From Mesorhizobium caraganae (lineage in GTDB: Bacteria > Pseudomonadota > Alphaproteobacteria > Rhizobiales > Rhizobiaceae), in the NCBI RefSeq assembly GCF_016836705.1, contig NZ_JAFCGY010000001.1:1364001-1428000 (forward strand): a stretch of DNA of 64,000 nucleotides, in the 5' to 3' direction. The position numbers were made by a program, and so were the translations under genes. Shown here piece after piece: positions 1-8,611 of the stretch (its first letter is position 1; each line of letters begins with the position of its first letter). The notes below the pieces were generated by a model. The model was not told the DNA's origin. It searched no databases and saw nothing but the letters and a program-made list of their open reading frames with translations.

Positions 1-981
1 CGGCTGGTCGGCGACCAGATGCACGCCGACGCCGACCGGCAGGTCGGCCAGCACCTCGTCCATTTTCTTCTCGAGGGCGGCGCCGAATTCGAGCAGGTTG
101 GCATTGGGCTTCATGCCGATGGCGAGCCCGATCGCATCCTGGCCGTTGAAGCGGAACAGTGCCGTCGGCGGGTCTTCATAGCCGCGCCGGATCGTTGCCA
201 CATCGCTCAGCCGGAAGAAGCGGTCGTTGACGCGCAGATTGATGCCGCGCAGGCTTTCCTCGGAGGTGAACTGGCCGCCGACCCGCACGCTGACGCGCTC
301 GGGTCCGGATTCGACGACGCCCGACGGCGTGATAGCGTTCTGGGCTTGCAGGCTAGCCACGATCGCTTGCTGGTTGAGGCCGAGGGCTGCGATCTGGCGG
401 GTCGAGAATTCGAGATAGATGGCTTCGTCCTGGGCGCCGACCAGATCGACCTTGCCGGCATTGGGCACAGTCAGGATCTGGGTCCTGACATCCTCGACAT
501 AGTCGCGCAACTGGCGCGGCGTCAGCCCGTCGGAGGTGAAGGCGTAGATATTGCCGAAGACGTCGCCGAAGCGATCGTTGAAGAACGGCCCCTGCACGCC
601 TTGCGGAAATTGGGGCGCTATGTCGTTGACCATGTTGCGCACCTGGGTCCAGTTCGACACGACATCGCGCGCCTTGGTGGTGTCCTTCAGGTTGACGAAG
701 ATGACGGTCTTGCCCGCGGTGGTGACCGAGCGGGTGAAGTCGAGGCTGTCCAGTTCCTCGAGCTTCTTTTCGATGCGGTCGGTGACCTGCCGCACCGTCT
801 CGTTGACCGAGGCACCCGGCCAATTGGCCTGGACGATCATGGTCTTGATGGTGAAGTTCGGATCTTCCTCGCGGCCGAGATTGAGGTAGGAGAAGATGCC
901 GGCCACCACGAAGACCAGCATGAAATACCAAACCAGCGAACGGTGGCTGAGCGCCCAGTCGGAGAGATTGAAGCCCTTCAT
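1..981 (-). CDS. RND efflux pump inner-membrane subunit, N-terminal part (runs off the window)
   Basis: The reverse strand reads without a stop from an ATG at 981 to base 1, giving the first 327 residues of an AcrB/HAE1-type RND transporter. The start MKGFNLSDWALSHRSLVWYF leads into the first membrane helix, then the periplasmic porter region. The LGREEDPNFTIKTM stretch and the NWPGASVNETVRQVTDRIEKK-like stretch are typical of the family. Its ATG overlaps the stop of the upstream adaptor gene (ATGA). The pump would export hydrophobic compounds using the proton gradient, with the two adaptor lipoproteins encoded just upstream. Two adaptors for one pump recalls TriABC of Pseudomonas. The substrate cannot be told from sequence, and the C-terminal two thirds lie outside. 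Confidence 0.9.
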   Translation of the reverse strand, partial: MKGFNLSDWALSHRSLVWYFMLVFVVAGIFSYLNLGREEDPNFTIKTMIVQANWPGASVNETVRQVTDRIEKKLEELDSLDFTRSVTTAGKTVIFVNLKDTTKARDVVSNWTQVRNMVNDIAPQFPQGVQGPFFNDRFGDVFGNIYAFTSDGLTPRQLRDYVEDVRTQILTVPNAGKVDLVGAQDEAIYLEFSTRQIAALGLNQQAIVASLQAQNAITPSGVVESGPERVSVRVGGQFTSEESLRGINLRVNDRFFRLSDVATIRRGYEDPPTALFRFNGQDAIGLAIGMKPNANLLEFGAALEKKMDEVLADLPVGVGVHLVADQP

Positions 982-2063
982 CAGACCCCACCCTCCGGTA
1001 TTTTCACCTTCTGGCCGTCCACCAGGCTGTGGACGCCCGCGGTGACGACGCGCATCCCGGCCTCAAGTCCTTCGGCGACGATGAAGCTGGCGGCGCCCTT
1101 CGAAGCGATCTTGATGTCGCGCGTCGAGACGCTCGACGTCTTTTCATCGACGATCCAGACCTTGTCGCCGCCATTCTTCTGCAGCAGCGCCGACAGCGGC
1201 AGCTCGATCGTCGGCGCCACCTTAGCCACCCGTGTCGCCGTCACCGTCGAGCCGAGCCGGAAGGCTTGCGGCGGATCGGTGAGCGTCAGCTTGACGCGGC
1301 GGCTGCGGGTCGAACTATCGGCTTGCGGCGCGATCTCGCGCAGCGTGGCCTCGGTCTGGATCGACGGCAGCGATTGCAGGATGACCTCGAACGACGTGCC
1401 GACAGCCAGATCGCCGATCAATTGGTCGGGAATGTCGACCACCGCTTCGCGCAAATCCGAGCGCGCCACGGTGACGATGGTCTGGCCGGCCGAAACCGTC
1501 TGGCCGACCTCGGCGCCGGTGGCGGTGACGACGCCGTCGAAGTCCGAGAACAGCCTGGCATAGCCAAGCTGCTCCTGCGATTTGGCAAGCGCTGCCTTGG
1601 CCCGCTCGACGTTGGCTTCGGCCGCTTGCCTGGCCTGCTGCGCGGCATCGAAGACGGCCTGCGAGGTGTTGGCCGCGGCGAGCAACTGGCGCTGGCGGTC
1701 CTCGCTGGCGGCGGCGTTGGCGAATTGCGCCTCGGCATTGGAGAGTTCGGCCTTTGCCGCCTGTACGGCAAGCTCGAGCGCCGTCGGGTCGAGCGTGGCG
1801 ATCGTCGTGCCCTTGCTGACGATATCGCCGACCTTGACGTCGCGCGAGACGACGCGGCCGAGCAGGCGGAAGGCGAGGTCGGCGCTGACCTGCGGCTCGA
1901 TGGAGCCGGCGAAGCCGAAGGTCCGCGTCGTCTGCGGCTTGATCACCATCGACAGCACCGGCCGGATGATCTCTGGCGGCTTTTCCTGCGACTTCGAACA
2001 GGCAGTGAGTGTCGCCAGTGCAACCAGGGCAGGTACAAAAGGCAGGATACGCAGCCGCCTCAT
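981..2063 (-). CDS. RND efflux periplasmic adaptor lipoprotein (second of two)
   Basis: A 360-residue membrane fusion protein of the HlyD/AcrA type. Residues 1-21 are a lipoprotein signal ending in the lipobox LTAC, so it is probably anchored to the inner membrane. The lipoyl half-motifs flank an alpha-helical hairpin (about residues 95-165) rich in Ala, Gln and Glu, followed by beta-barrel and membrane-proximal domains. The gene starts inside the end of the upstream adaptor gene (overlap 2060-2063), and its stop overlaps the pump ATG at 981, so the three are translationally coupled. It resembles the other adaptor only distantly, suggesting two different adaptor roles rather than a recent copy. 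Confidence 0.9.
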   Translation of the reverse strand: MRRLRILPFVPALVALATLTACSKSQEKPPEIIRPVLSMVIKPQTTRTFGFAGSIEPQVSADLAFRLLGRVVSRDVKVGDIVSKGTTIATLDPTALELAVQAAKAELSNAEAQFANAAASEDRQRQLLAAANTSQAVFDAAQQARQAAEANVERAKAALAKSQEQLGYARLFSDFDGVVTATGAEVGQTVSAGQTIVTVARSDLREAVVDIPDQLIGDLAVGTSFEVILQSLPSIQTEATLREIAPQADSSTRSRRVKLTLTDPPQAFRLGSTVTATRVAKVAPTIELPLSALLQKNGGDKVWIVDEKTSSVSTRDIKIASKGAASFIVAEGLEAGMRVVTAGVHSLVDGQKVKIPEGGV

Positions 2064-3190
2064 TGTGCTGCTCCCGATACCTCGACCGCCTGTCCGGGGC
2101 TGAGCAACTGGCCACCGGCGGTGACGACGCTTTGTCCGGCCTCCAGCCCCTTGTCGACGACGACCACGCCGGAATCGAAGGCCAGCACATTGACCAAGGC
2201 TGTCGCCACCGCCTTGGTCGAGGGATCGATAATCCAGACAGCCGGCTTGCCCTCGATCGAGGTCAGCGCCTGCCAGGGCAGGATGACGGCTTTCGCCGGT
2301 CTGGCGTTGACCGAGCCGATGACGGTGGCGCCGAGCGGCATGCCTTCCGGCGTGTCGGCAATGCCGACCTTGACCCGGACCGACGCCGAAGCCGGATCGA
2401 CCGCCGGGGAGACTTCGCGCACCTTGCCCAAGGCCTTCACCTGCGGGTCGGCCAGCAGCGTGATCGTCACCGAGGGCGATGGCGCCGTTTTGGCGACCAG
2501 CGTTTCCTGGACATTGAACACCGCATCGCGGTCACCGTCCTCGGCGACGGTGAAGACCGTCTGTGCCGCCTGCACCACTTGCCCGGCTTCGACCTGCCGA
2601 GCGGTGATGACGCCGGCAGCGCCCGCCTTGAGCTCGGTGAAGGACAGGTTCTCCCTGGCGTTGGAAAGCGCGCTCTGCGCCTGATCGACACTGCCTTGCG
2701 CCACCTTCTGCGCCTGGTCGGCCGCATCATAGTCCCGCCTGGTGGTAAAACCCTGGGCAAGCAGGGTTTTCTGCCGTTCGAAGGTGGCGGCCGCCTGGGT
2801 CAGTTGCGCCTGAGCGGCATCGAGATCGGCCTGCGCCGAGCGCAAATCGGATTCCTGTTCTTGCGGATCGATGCGGGCAAGCACGGCGTCCTTGTCGACA
2901 TGCTGGCCGACATCGACGAGCCGTTCGGCGACGCGACCACCGACACGGAAGGACAGATTGTTCAGCGTGCGCGCCGCGATCACTCCGGTCAGCGAGGTCC
3001 GCGGCGCATAATCGGCCATGGCCACCGTCTTGGTGCGCACCATGATCGGCAGTTTCTTGGCCGCCGCCTCCTGCTTCTGGCAGCCGGCTAGAATGAACAG
3101 CGCGATCGCACAGGCGAGGAGGATCGGAGAAAACGAAAAAAGGGCTGAGGCCGGGGGCTGCGGGGCGGACGATGTCGCGTTCCTGCTCAT
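2060..3190 (-). CDS. RND efflux periplasmic adaptor lipoprotein (first of two)
   Basis: A 376-residue HlyD/AcrA-type membrane fusion protein. The N-terminus carries a long hydrophobic signal ending in LAGC, a good lipobox near residue 36. A coiled-coil hairpin rich in Gln, Ala and Asp (about residues 110-180) is flanked by the usual lipoyl segments, one containing VGGRVAERLVDVGQHVDKD. It is first in the operon adaptor-adaptor-pump, whose genes overlap by 4 bases. The 255-base gap upstream, up to gabT, should hold the operon promoter. No regulator gene is adjacent. Two adaptors in front of one pump is the arrangement known for TriA-TriB-TriC. Confidence 0.9.
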   Translation of the reverse strand: MSRNATSSAPQPPASALFSFSPILLACAIALFILAGCQKQEAAAKKLPIMVRTKTVAMADYAPRTSLTGVIAARTLNNLSFRVGGRVAERLVDVGQHVDKDAVLARIDPQEQESDLRSAQADLDAAQAQLTQAAATFERQKTLLAQGFTTRRDYDAADQAQKVAQGSVDQAQSALSNARENLSFTELKAGAAGVITARQVEAGQVVQAAQTVFTVAEDGDRDAVFNVQETLVAKTAPSPSVTITLLADPQVKALGKVREVSPAVDPASASVRVKVGIADTPEGMPLGATVIGSVNARPAKAVILPWQALTSIEGKPAVWIIDPSTKAVATALVNVLAFDSGVVVVDKGLEAGQSVVTAGGQLLSPGQAVEVSGAAQ

Positions 3191-3272
3191 GGGTCCCTCA
3201 CCGATCCGGCACGCTCATGATGGGTGAGCTGTCACAGACATCGGGAGGATAATCGATCCCAAGGAAAAGGAA

Positions 3273-3295
3273 ACCGATCTCGTACGCGTATCGGT
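3273..3295. promoter_or_regulatory. Inverted repeat, candidate operator of the efflux operon
   Basis: ACCGAT and ATCGGT arms of 6 bases are separated by 11 bases, 83-105 bases upstream of the first adaptor gene and in the only divergent promoter gap here. The size suits a TetR- or MarR-type repressor site. The match is short and could be chance. The rest of the 3191-3445 gap shows nothing else I can name. Confidence 0.25.
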
Positions 3296-3445
3296 CAGCG
3301 GGTTAGGACCTGTCGACGTGCCGCGCACCGACGGCAGGCCCAATCGCCGGGCGACGGTGCCGACTTGAGGAAAACGTGAAATAAGGCCAGAACAGGCTTG
3401 AGACCTGTCAAGCAAGAGCGGGCGCCAGCCCGGCGAGGGATGACC

Positions 3446-4723
3446 ATGAAGAACGCAGCCATTTCCGAACGCAAGAACCAGTCGATTTCGCGCGGCGTCG
3501 GCATGACGACGCAGATCTATGCCGACCGCGCTGAGAATTCGGAGATATGGGACGTCGAAGGCCGCCGCTACATCGATTTCTCCTCCGGCATCGCCGTCGT
3601 CAACACGGGCCATCGCCACCCCAAGGTGATCGAGGCGGTCAAGGCGCAGCTCGACCGCTTCACCCATACCTGCCACCAGGTGGTGCCCTATGAGAGCTAT
3701 GTCAGGCTGGCCGAACGGCTGAACGCCATGCTGCCCGGCAAGTTCGAGAAGAAAACCATCTTCGTCACCACCGGCGCCGAGGCGGTCGAGAACGCCATCA
3801 AGATCGCCCGCAACGCCACCGGCCGCCAGGCCGTCATCGCCTTTGCCGGCGGCTTCCACGGCCGCACCTTCATGGGCATGGCGCTGACCGGCAAGGTCGT
3901 GCCCTACAAGGTCGGTTTCGGCGCCATGCCGGGCGACGTCTACCATGCGCCGTTCCCGGTGCCGCTACACGGCGTGTCGGTCGCGGATTCGCTGGCGGCA
4001 CTCGACAGACTGTTCAAGGCCGATGTCGATCCGGCCCGCGTCGCCGCCATCATCATCGAGCCGGTCCAGGGCGAGGGCGGCTTTTACGACGCGCCGCGCG
4101 AGTTCCTGACCGCGCTGCGCAAGCTCTGCGACCAGCACGGCATGCTGTTGATTGCCGACGAGGTGCAGACCGGCTTTGCCCGCACCGGCAAGATGTTCGC
4201 CATGGACCATCACGAGGTTGCGGCCGACATCACCACCATGGCCAAGAGCCTGGCCGGCGGCTTCCCGCTGGCGGCGGTCACCGGCCGCGCCGAAATCATG
4301 GATGCGCCCGGCCCCGGCGGCCTCGGCGGCACCTATGGCGGCAGCCCGATCGGTGTCGCTGCAGCACATGCCGTGCTCGACGTGATCGAGGACGAAAAGC
4401 TCTGCGACCGCGCCAACACGCTGGGCGCCCGGCTGAAGCAACGGCTGCAGGCGATCCGTGACGACGTGCCCGAGATTGTCGATATAAGGGGCCTCGGCTT
4501 CATGAACGCGGTCGAATTCAACGACGTCAAGAAAGGCCTGCCGTCGGCTGAGATCGCCAACGCCATTCGGCTGAAGGCGCTCGACAAGGGCCTGATCCTG
4601 CTGACCTGCGGCGTCTACGGCAACGTCATCCGCTTCCTGGCCCCGATCACGATCCAGGACAATGTCATGAACGAGGCGCTCGACATTCTTGAAAGCTCGA
4701 TCCGCGAAGTCTGCGCTGCTTAG
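3446..4723 (+). CDS. gabT: 4-aminobutyrate aminotransferase
   Basis: A 425-residue class III PLP-dependent aminotransferase, transferring the amino group of GABA to 2-oxoglutarate to give succinate semialdehyde. The length matches E. coli GabT. The PLP-binding lysine is K267 in TTMAKSLAGGFPL, with the upstream LLIADEVQTGFARTG motif holding the PLP aspartate, and EPVQGEGGF is also typical. I chose the ATG at 3446 because GAGG at 3435-3438 gives it a well-spaced ribosome-binding site; the in-frame ATG at 3440 is too close and an upstream one at 3398 would add a non-homologous extension. The next gene converges 15 bases later. No gabD neighbour is present. Confidence 0.9.
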   Translation: MKNAAISERKNQSISRGVGMTTQIYADRAENSEIWDVEGRRYIDFSSGIAVVNTGHRHPKVIEAVKAQLDRFTHTCHQVVPYESYVRLAERLNAMLPGKFEKKTIFVTTGAEAVENAIKIARNATGRQAVIAFAGGFHGRTFMGMALTGKVVPYKVGFGAMPGDVYHAPFPVPLHGVSVADSLAALDRLFKADVDPARVAAIIIEPVQGEGGFYDAPREFLTALRKLCDQHGMLLIADEVQTGFARTGKMFAMDHHEVAADITTMAKSLAGGFPLAAVTGRAEIMDAPGPGGLGGTYGGSPIGVAAAHAVLDVIEDEKLCDRANTLGARLKQRLQAIRDDVPEIVDIRGLGFMNAVEFNDVKKGLPSAEIANAIRLKALDKGLILLTCGVYGNVIRFLAPITIQDNVMNEALDILESSIREVCAA

Positions 4724-4738
4724 TCGATAGACATTGGG

Positions 4739-5992
4739 CTAGCCGGCAGCTCTGGCCGGCTCGTCCTGCTGGAAGGCGGCCAGCGCCGCCTTCAGCCCAT
4801 CAGGGCCTTCCGCTACCGTCTGCGGCGTCGGCGAGAAGCCGGCGCCGAGCATCTTGCGGCCGAGCATATGGTCGCCGGGGCGATTGACCGATTCGATGCC
4901 GAGCAACCGGCTTCCGGCATAGTGGTAGATCGAGAATTTGTTGTCGGCGAGATCGCCCAGCACGACATGGCTGTCGCCGCCTGACGTCAGCCCGACCATC
5001 TGCAACTTCATGTCGCCGATGTCCGACCAGAACCAAGGCACGGCCGAATAGCTGTCGGCGTGGCCGGTTATGGTGCGCGCGGCAAGCCGGGCCTGGTCGG
5101 TGGCGTTCTGCACCGATTCCAGCCGAACGTCGCCGCCGGTCGACCAGTGGCGGTAGGAAGCGGCGTCGCCGATGGCGAGGATGTCAGGCACCGAGCTGCG
5201 CATCTGCTGGTCGACGCGGATGCCATTGGCGACAGTCAGCCCGGCGGCCTGCGCCAGTTCGACATTCGGCACCGCGCCGATGCCGACAATGACCATGCGT
5301 GCCGGCAGCCTTTCGCCGGTGGAAGTGATGGCGGCCGAGACATGGCCGTTTTCGCCCTCCAGCCTGGCAATGGTGGTGCCGGTGAGGATGCGCACGCCCA
5401 GCGCCTCCAGCCGCAGGCGGACATGGCTCGCCACCACCGGCGCCACGGCGCGGCCGAGCAGCCGGTCGACGGCTTCGACCACGGTGACGTTGCGGCCGGC
5501 GGCCCTCAGCGTCGCCGCGATCTCCAGTCCGATGAAGCCGCCGCCGAGGATGACGACATCGTCGCTCTGCGCACTGAGCTCGCGGATCAGCCGCGCATCG
5601 GCGATCGAGCGCAGCGACAGCACGCCCGAGAGGTCCCCGCCCGGCAGCGGCAGAAGCCGCGGCCGCGAACCGGTGGCCAGGATAAGGCGGTCGAAGGCAA
5701 GCGCGCCGCCGCCCGCTATGTCCAGCCTGCGGTCTGCCGTATCGATGCGGTCGATACGGATGCCCGGCCTGAAGTCGATGGTGCTGCCGGTGTAAAAAGC
5801 CTCGCCGCGCAATGGCTGCGCCTTGGCCTCGGCATCCTTGATGAAGGTCTTCGACAAAGGCGGCTTGTGGTAGGGCAGCTCGTTTTCGTCGCCGATCAGC
5901 ACGACCGGTCCGTCATAGCCTTCCTCGCGCAGGCTGGCGGCCGCTTGCACGCCCGCATGACCCGCACCGACAATGACGACACCGTTCTTCAT
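4739..5992 (-). CDS. FAD/NAD(P)-dependent ferredoxin reductase family oxidoreductase
   Basis: A 417-residue pyridine nucleotide-disulphide oxidoreductase of the rhodocoxin/putidaredoxin reductase type. The N-terminus VVIVGAGHAGVQAAASLRE is the FAD-binding GxGxxG fold. A second Rossmann motif, VVILGGGFIGLEIAATL, binds NAD(P)H, and ILAIGDAASY is the second FAD contact. A C-terminal reductase domain follows. Such enzymes pass electrons from NAD(P)H to a [2Fe-2S] ferredoxin that feeds a cytochrome P450 or oxygenase. Neither partner is nearby, so the physiological electron acceptor is unknown. It converges on gabT. Upstream lies the 494-base gap that also holds the iron operon promoter. Confidence 0.85.
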   Translation of the reverse strand: MKNGVVIVGAGHAGVQAAASLREEGYDGPVVLIGDENELPYHKPPLSKTFIKDAEAKAQPLRGEAFYTGSTIDFRPGIRIDRIDTADRRLDIAGGGALAFDRLILATGSRPRLLPLPGGDLSGVLSLRSIADARLIRELSAQSDDVVILGGGFIGLEIAATLRAAGRNVTVVEAVDRLLGRAVAPVVASHVRLRLEALGVRILTGTTIARLEGENGHVSAAITSTGERLPARMVIVGIGAVPNVELAQAAGLTVANGIRVDQQMRSSVPDILAIGDAASYRHWSTGGDVRLESVQNATDQARLAARTITGHADSYSAVPWFWSDIGDMKLQMVGLTSGGDSHVVLGDLADNKFSIYHYAGSRLLGIESVNRPGDHMLGRKMLGAGFSPTPQTVAEGPDGLKAALAAFQQDEPARAAG

Positions 5993-6020
5993 CGCAACCC
6001 GAATTCCTGTTTCAAATCTG

Positions 6021-6069
6021 GAGCATGATGCCGAAAAGTGTGAAGCGGTTTGCGGACGACATCATGCTC
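6021..6069. repeat. Short palindromic repeat, family A (short form)
   Basis: A 49-base imperfect palindrome: GAGCATGATG (6021-6030) pairs with CATCATGCTC (6060-6069), around a core CCGAAAAGTGTGAAGCGGTTT. It lies in the 5993-6486 gap between the ferredoxin reductase and imelysin genes. Longer relatives occur at 24105, 38282 and 52436. Confidence 0.75.
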
Positions 6070-6214
6070 TCTGATTGTGAGCTGTTCCGCCAGATGGCGA
6101 TTGTCTGCCGCCGTCGCAAGAGCCCGGGTCCGGGTCGCACCCGGAATGGTCGTCTGTCAATCTCGGTGTCTCTCACCACGGCTGCTGGGGATACGGTTTA
6201 AAGTTGATAGTCCT

Positions 6215-6235
6215 AGTTTAGAATAATTCTAAACT
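6215..6235. promoter_or_regulatory. Iron control element (ICE), Irr-binding palindrome
   Basis: AGTTTAGAAT and ATTCTAAACT, joined by a single A, form a perfect 21-base palindrome. Its inner part TTTAGAAT-A-ATTCTAAA fits the ICE motif bound by the rhizobial iron regulator Irr. It sits 252 bases before the imelysin start, in AT-rich sequence standing out from the GC-rich surroundings, so it probably overlaps or flanks the operon promoter. Irr acts mostly under low iron and represses iron-storage genes in other rhizobia. The irr gene itself is at 41449 in this window. Apart from this site and the 6021 repeat, the 5993-6486 gap shows no gene. Confidence 0.85.
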
Positions 6236-6486
6236 GTTGTTTCAATTGAATTTTCTGGGGTTCGCCAGTTGACTTCCAGCGCCGCCATCGTTTTATGGAG
6301 GCTCGCGCGTCAGCGCATCCCTTTGATGTTTGGGCCTTGAACCCGTTCGATTGGAGGCATTTGGTGTCTTTCTACCGTGAGCCGCGCAACGGCGCGGCAT
6401 CCGTTGTGACCTATGGCATGCCTGTGTCCTGGCACCGTTTGGCACGCGCGCCTTTTACCGAATTCCCTTTGAACTGGAGAATGATG

Positions 6487-7779
6487 ATGACAGCACGATA
6501 TGGCGGCAGGCTGGCTGCGATCGGTGTCACGGCAATGTTGACGGCGGCGGTTTTCATCCTGCCGGCCAAGGCGGCGGAGACCGACGCCAAGGCGGTCATC
6601 AAAACCTATTCCGACATCGCGCTGGCCAAGTACGAGGATTCGCTGACCACCGCGCAGGCGCTCGACAAGGCAGTCGACGCGCTGCTCGCCAATCCATCGG
6701 CCGACACGCTCAACGCCGCCCGCGATGCCTGGAAGGCGTCGCGCGTGCCTTACCAGCAGACCGAGGTATATCGCTTCGGCAACAAGATCGTCGACGACTG
6801 GGAAGGCAAGGTGAACTCCTGGCCGCTGGACGAAGGCCTGATCGATTATGTCGCCAAGAGCTATGGCACCGAGTCCGATGCCAACGCGCTCTACACCGCC
6901 AATGTGATCGCCAACAAGGAAATCGAGATCGAAGGCAAGAAGGTTGACGCCTCGAACCTGACGCCGGAGTTCCTCTCCGGCACGCTGCAGGAAGCCGGCG
7001 GCATCGAAGCCAATGTTGCGACCGGCTATCATGCCATCGAATTCCTGCTCTGGGGCCAGGATCTGCACGGCACCGGCCCGGGCGCCGGCGAGCGGCCCTA
7101 TACCGACTATGACCTCAAGAACTGCACCGGCGGCAATTGCGACCGCCGCGCGCAGTATCTGAAGTCGGCCAGCGACCTGCTGGTCTCTGACCTGCAGGAG
7201 ATGGTCGGCAACTGGAAGGAAGACGGCGCCGCCCGCAAGAACCTCCTCGACGGCCAGCCGAACACCGCCATTTCGGTGATCTTCACCGGCATGGGCTCGC
7301 TGTCCTACGGCGAACTGGCCGGCGAGCGCATGAAACTCGGCCTGCTGCTGCACGATCCGGAAGAGGAGCACGACTGCTTCTCCGACAACACCTACAACTC
7401 GCATCTCCATGACGCGATCGGCATCCGCGCCGCCTATCTCGCCAGCTACACCCGCCTCGACGGCACCGTCGTTTCGGGCCCGTCGGTGCACGATATGGTC
7501 AAGGCGGCCGATCCGGCGATCGACAAGGAACTGTCCGACAAGCTCGACGTCTCGGTCGCCAAGATGGAGGCGATCAAGGCGCGGGCTGTGGCCGGCGAGG
7601 CCTATGACCAGCAGATCGCCGAGGGCAACACCGAAGGCAACGCCACGGTGCAGGCGGCAATCGACGCGCTGGTCGACCAGACCAAGTCGATCGAACGCGC
7701 CGTTGGTGCCTTGAAGCTCAACGACATTGCTTTTGAGGGTTCCGACAGCCTTGATGCACCGGAGAAGGTGTTCAAGTAA
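6487..7779 (+). CDS. Imelysin family iron-regulated protein (IrpA-like, peptidase M75)
   Basis: A 430-residue periplasmic protein with a signal peptide ending in LPAKAAETDA. The imelysin signature GxHxxE is present as GYHAIE at residues 180-185, in the context VATGYHAIEFLLWGQD. The conserved CFSDNTYNSHLHDAIGI stretch is typical of the IrpA branch. Imelysins are iron-regulated and thought to bind iron at the cell envelope; peptidase activity is disputed. Three ATG codons in a row begin at 6481; GGAG at 6476-6479 is best spaced for the third (6487). The frame stays open upstream to 6295 but lacks homology and a signal. It is the first gene behind the ICE palindrome and starts the iron operon. 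Confidence 0.88.
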   Translation: MTARYGGRLAAIGVTAMLTAAVFILPAKAAETDAKAVIKTYSDIALAKYEDSLTTAQALDKAVDALLANPSADTLNAARDAWKASRVPYQQTEVYRFGNKIVDDWEGKVNSWPLDEGLIDYVAKSYGTESDANALYTANVIANKEIEIEGKKVDASNLTPEFLSGTLQEAGGIEANVATGYHAIEFLLWGQDLHGTGPGAGERPYTDYDLKNCTGGNCDRRAQYLKSASDLLVSDLQEMVGNWKEDGAARKNLLDGQPNTAISVIFTGMGSLSYGELAGERMKLGLLLHDPEEEHDCFSDNTYNSHLHDAIGIRAAYLASYTRLDGTVVSGPSVHDMVKAADPAIDKELSDKLDVSVAKMEAIKARAVAGEAYDQQIAEGNTEGNATVQAAIDALVDQTKSIERAVGALKLNDIAFEGSDSLDAPEKVFK

Positions 7780-7839
7780 CACCCCAACCAACCACCAGCC
7801 AAGCGGCGCGGAGGAGGCGCCGTCAGCCAGAGCCAATCC

Positions 7840-8148
7840 ATGCTGATCTGCCATTGCAATATCATCACCGAAAAGGAGATTGAGCAGACGATCGTCGATC
7901 TGCTGGACCAGGATCCCTGGCAGCTCATCGTCCCGGCGAAAGTCTATCACACGATGCAAAAGCGCGGTCGCTGTTGCGGCTGCTTCCCAAATGTGGTCGA
8001 AACGATCATTCGGGTTACCGAAAATTACCACGCCCGCTCGGAGGCGAGCGGCGACATCGTTTCACATCTGGATCGCGTCAGAGGCCTGCGCGTCCAATAC
8101 GGGAGCAGAACCCATGAAAGGCGAAAAGCAGATCATAGAGCGGCTTAA
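7840..8148 (+). CDS. bfd: Bacterioferritin-associated ferredoxin
   Basis: A 102-residue protein beginning [16 protein letters not shown]. The four [2Fe-2S] ligands are seen as C4-x-C6 and C45-x2-C48 (in RCCGCFPN), the BFD arrangement. Bfd docks on bacterioferritin and reduces its ferric core so that iron can be released. The last 35 bases overlap the start of bfr in another frame. The C-terminal tail beyond about residue 65 is longer than in E. coli Bfd (64 residues), and much of that extra part lies near or in the overlap. It sits between an imelysin gene and bfr, so storage and release genes follow the ICE-controlled promoter. Confidence 0.9.
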   Translation: MLICHCNIITEKEIEQTIVDLLDQDPWQLIVPAKVYHTMQKRGRCCGCFPNVVETIIRVTENYHARSEASGDIVSHLDRVRGLRVQYGSRTHERRKADHRAA

Positions 8149-8599
8149 CGAAGCTCTTTTCCTCGAGCTCGGCGCCGTCAATCAGTACTGGGTGCATTTC
8201 CGTCTGCTGGAGGACTGGGGATACGCCAAGCTGGCAAAGAAGGAACGCGCCGAATCGATCGAGGAAATGCACCATGCCGATCGGCTGGTGGCCCGTATCA
8301 TCTTCCTCGAAGGCCACCCCAATCTGCAGTCCGTAGCGCCTTTGCGCATCGGCCAGAATGTCAAGGAAGTGCTCGAATCCGATCTTGCCGGCGAATATGA
8401 CGCGCGCACCGCCTACAAGCGTTCGCGCGAGATCTGTGAAGAAGCAGGCGACTACGTGACGATGAAGCTGTTCGAGGAATTGCTGGCCGACGAGGAAGGT
8501 CATATCGACTTCCTCGAGACGCAACTCGACCTGCTGGCCTCGATCGGCGAGGAAAAATACGGCCAGCTCAACGCCGCATCGGCGGATGAGGCGGAATAG
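8114..8599 (+). CDS. bfr: Bacterioferritin
   Basis: A 161-residue haem-containing ferritin subunit (24-mer iron store). All ferroxidase-centre residues are visible: E18, E51, H54, E94, E127 and H130. The haem-ligating methionine M52 is also present, in IEEMHHADR. The start at 8114 ([20 protein letters not shown]) matches the family's N-terminus; the frame is open further upstream, but that part is the overlapping bfd gene. Bfr oxidises ferrous iron and stores it as a ferric mineral, and the upstream Bfd would release it. In other rhizobia bfr is repressed by Irr under iron limitation, which fits the ICE at 6215. Confidence 0.95.
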   Translation: MKGEKQIIERLNEALFLELGAVNQYWVHFRLLEDWGYAKLAKKERAESIEEMHHADRLVARIIFLEGHPNLQSVAPLRIGQNVKEVLESDLAGEYDARTAYKRSREICEEAGDYVTMKLFEELLADEEGHIDFLETQLDLLASIGEEKYGQLNAASADEAE

Positions 8600-8611
8600 G
8601 ACCATGCGGGA

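Noticed and set aside
6295..6486. Longer N-terminus for the first imelysin
   Set aside because: The upstream part would place 60 residues before a clear signal peptide, and a well-spaced ribosome-binding site lies before 6487.
7880..8113. Longer N-terminus for bacterioferritin
   Set aside because: The extension lies over bfd and lacks ferritin homology; the start at 8114 reproduces the family N-terminus and residue numbering.
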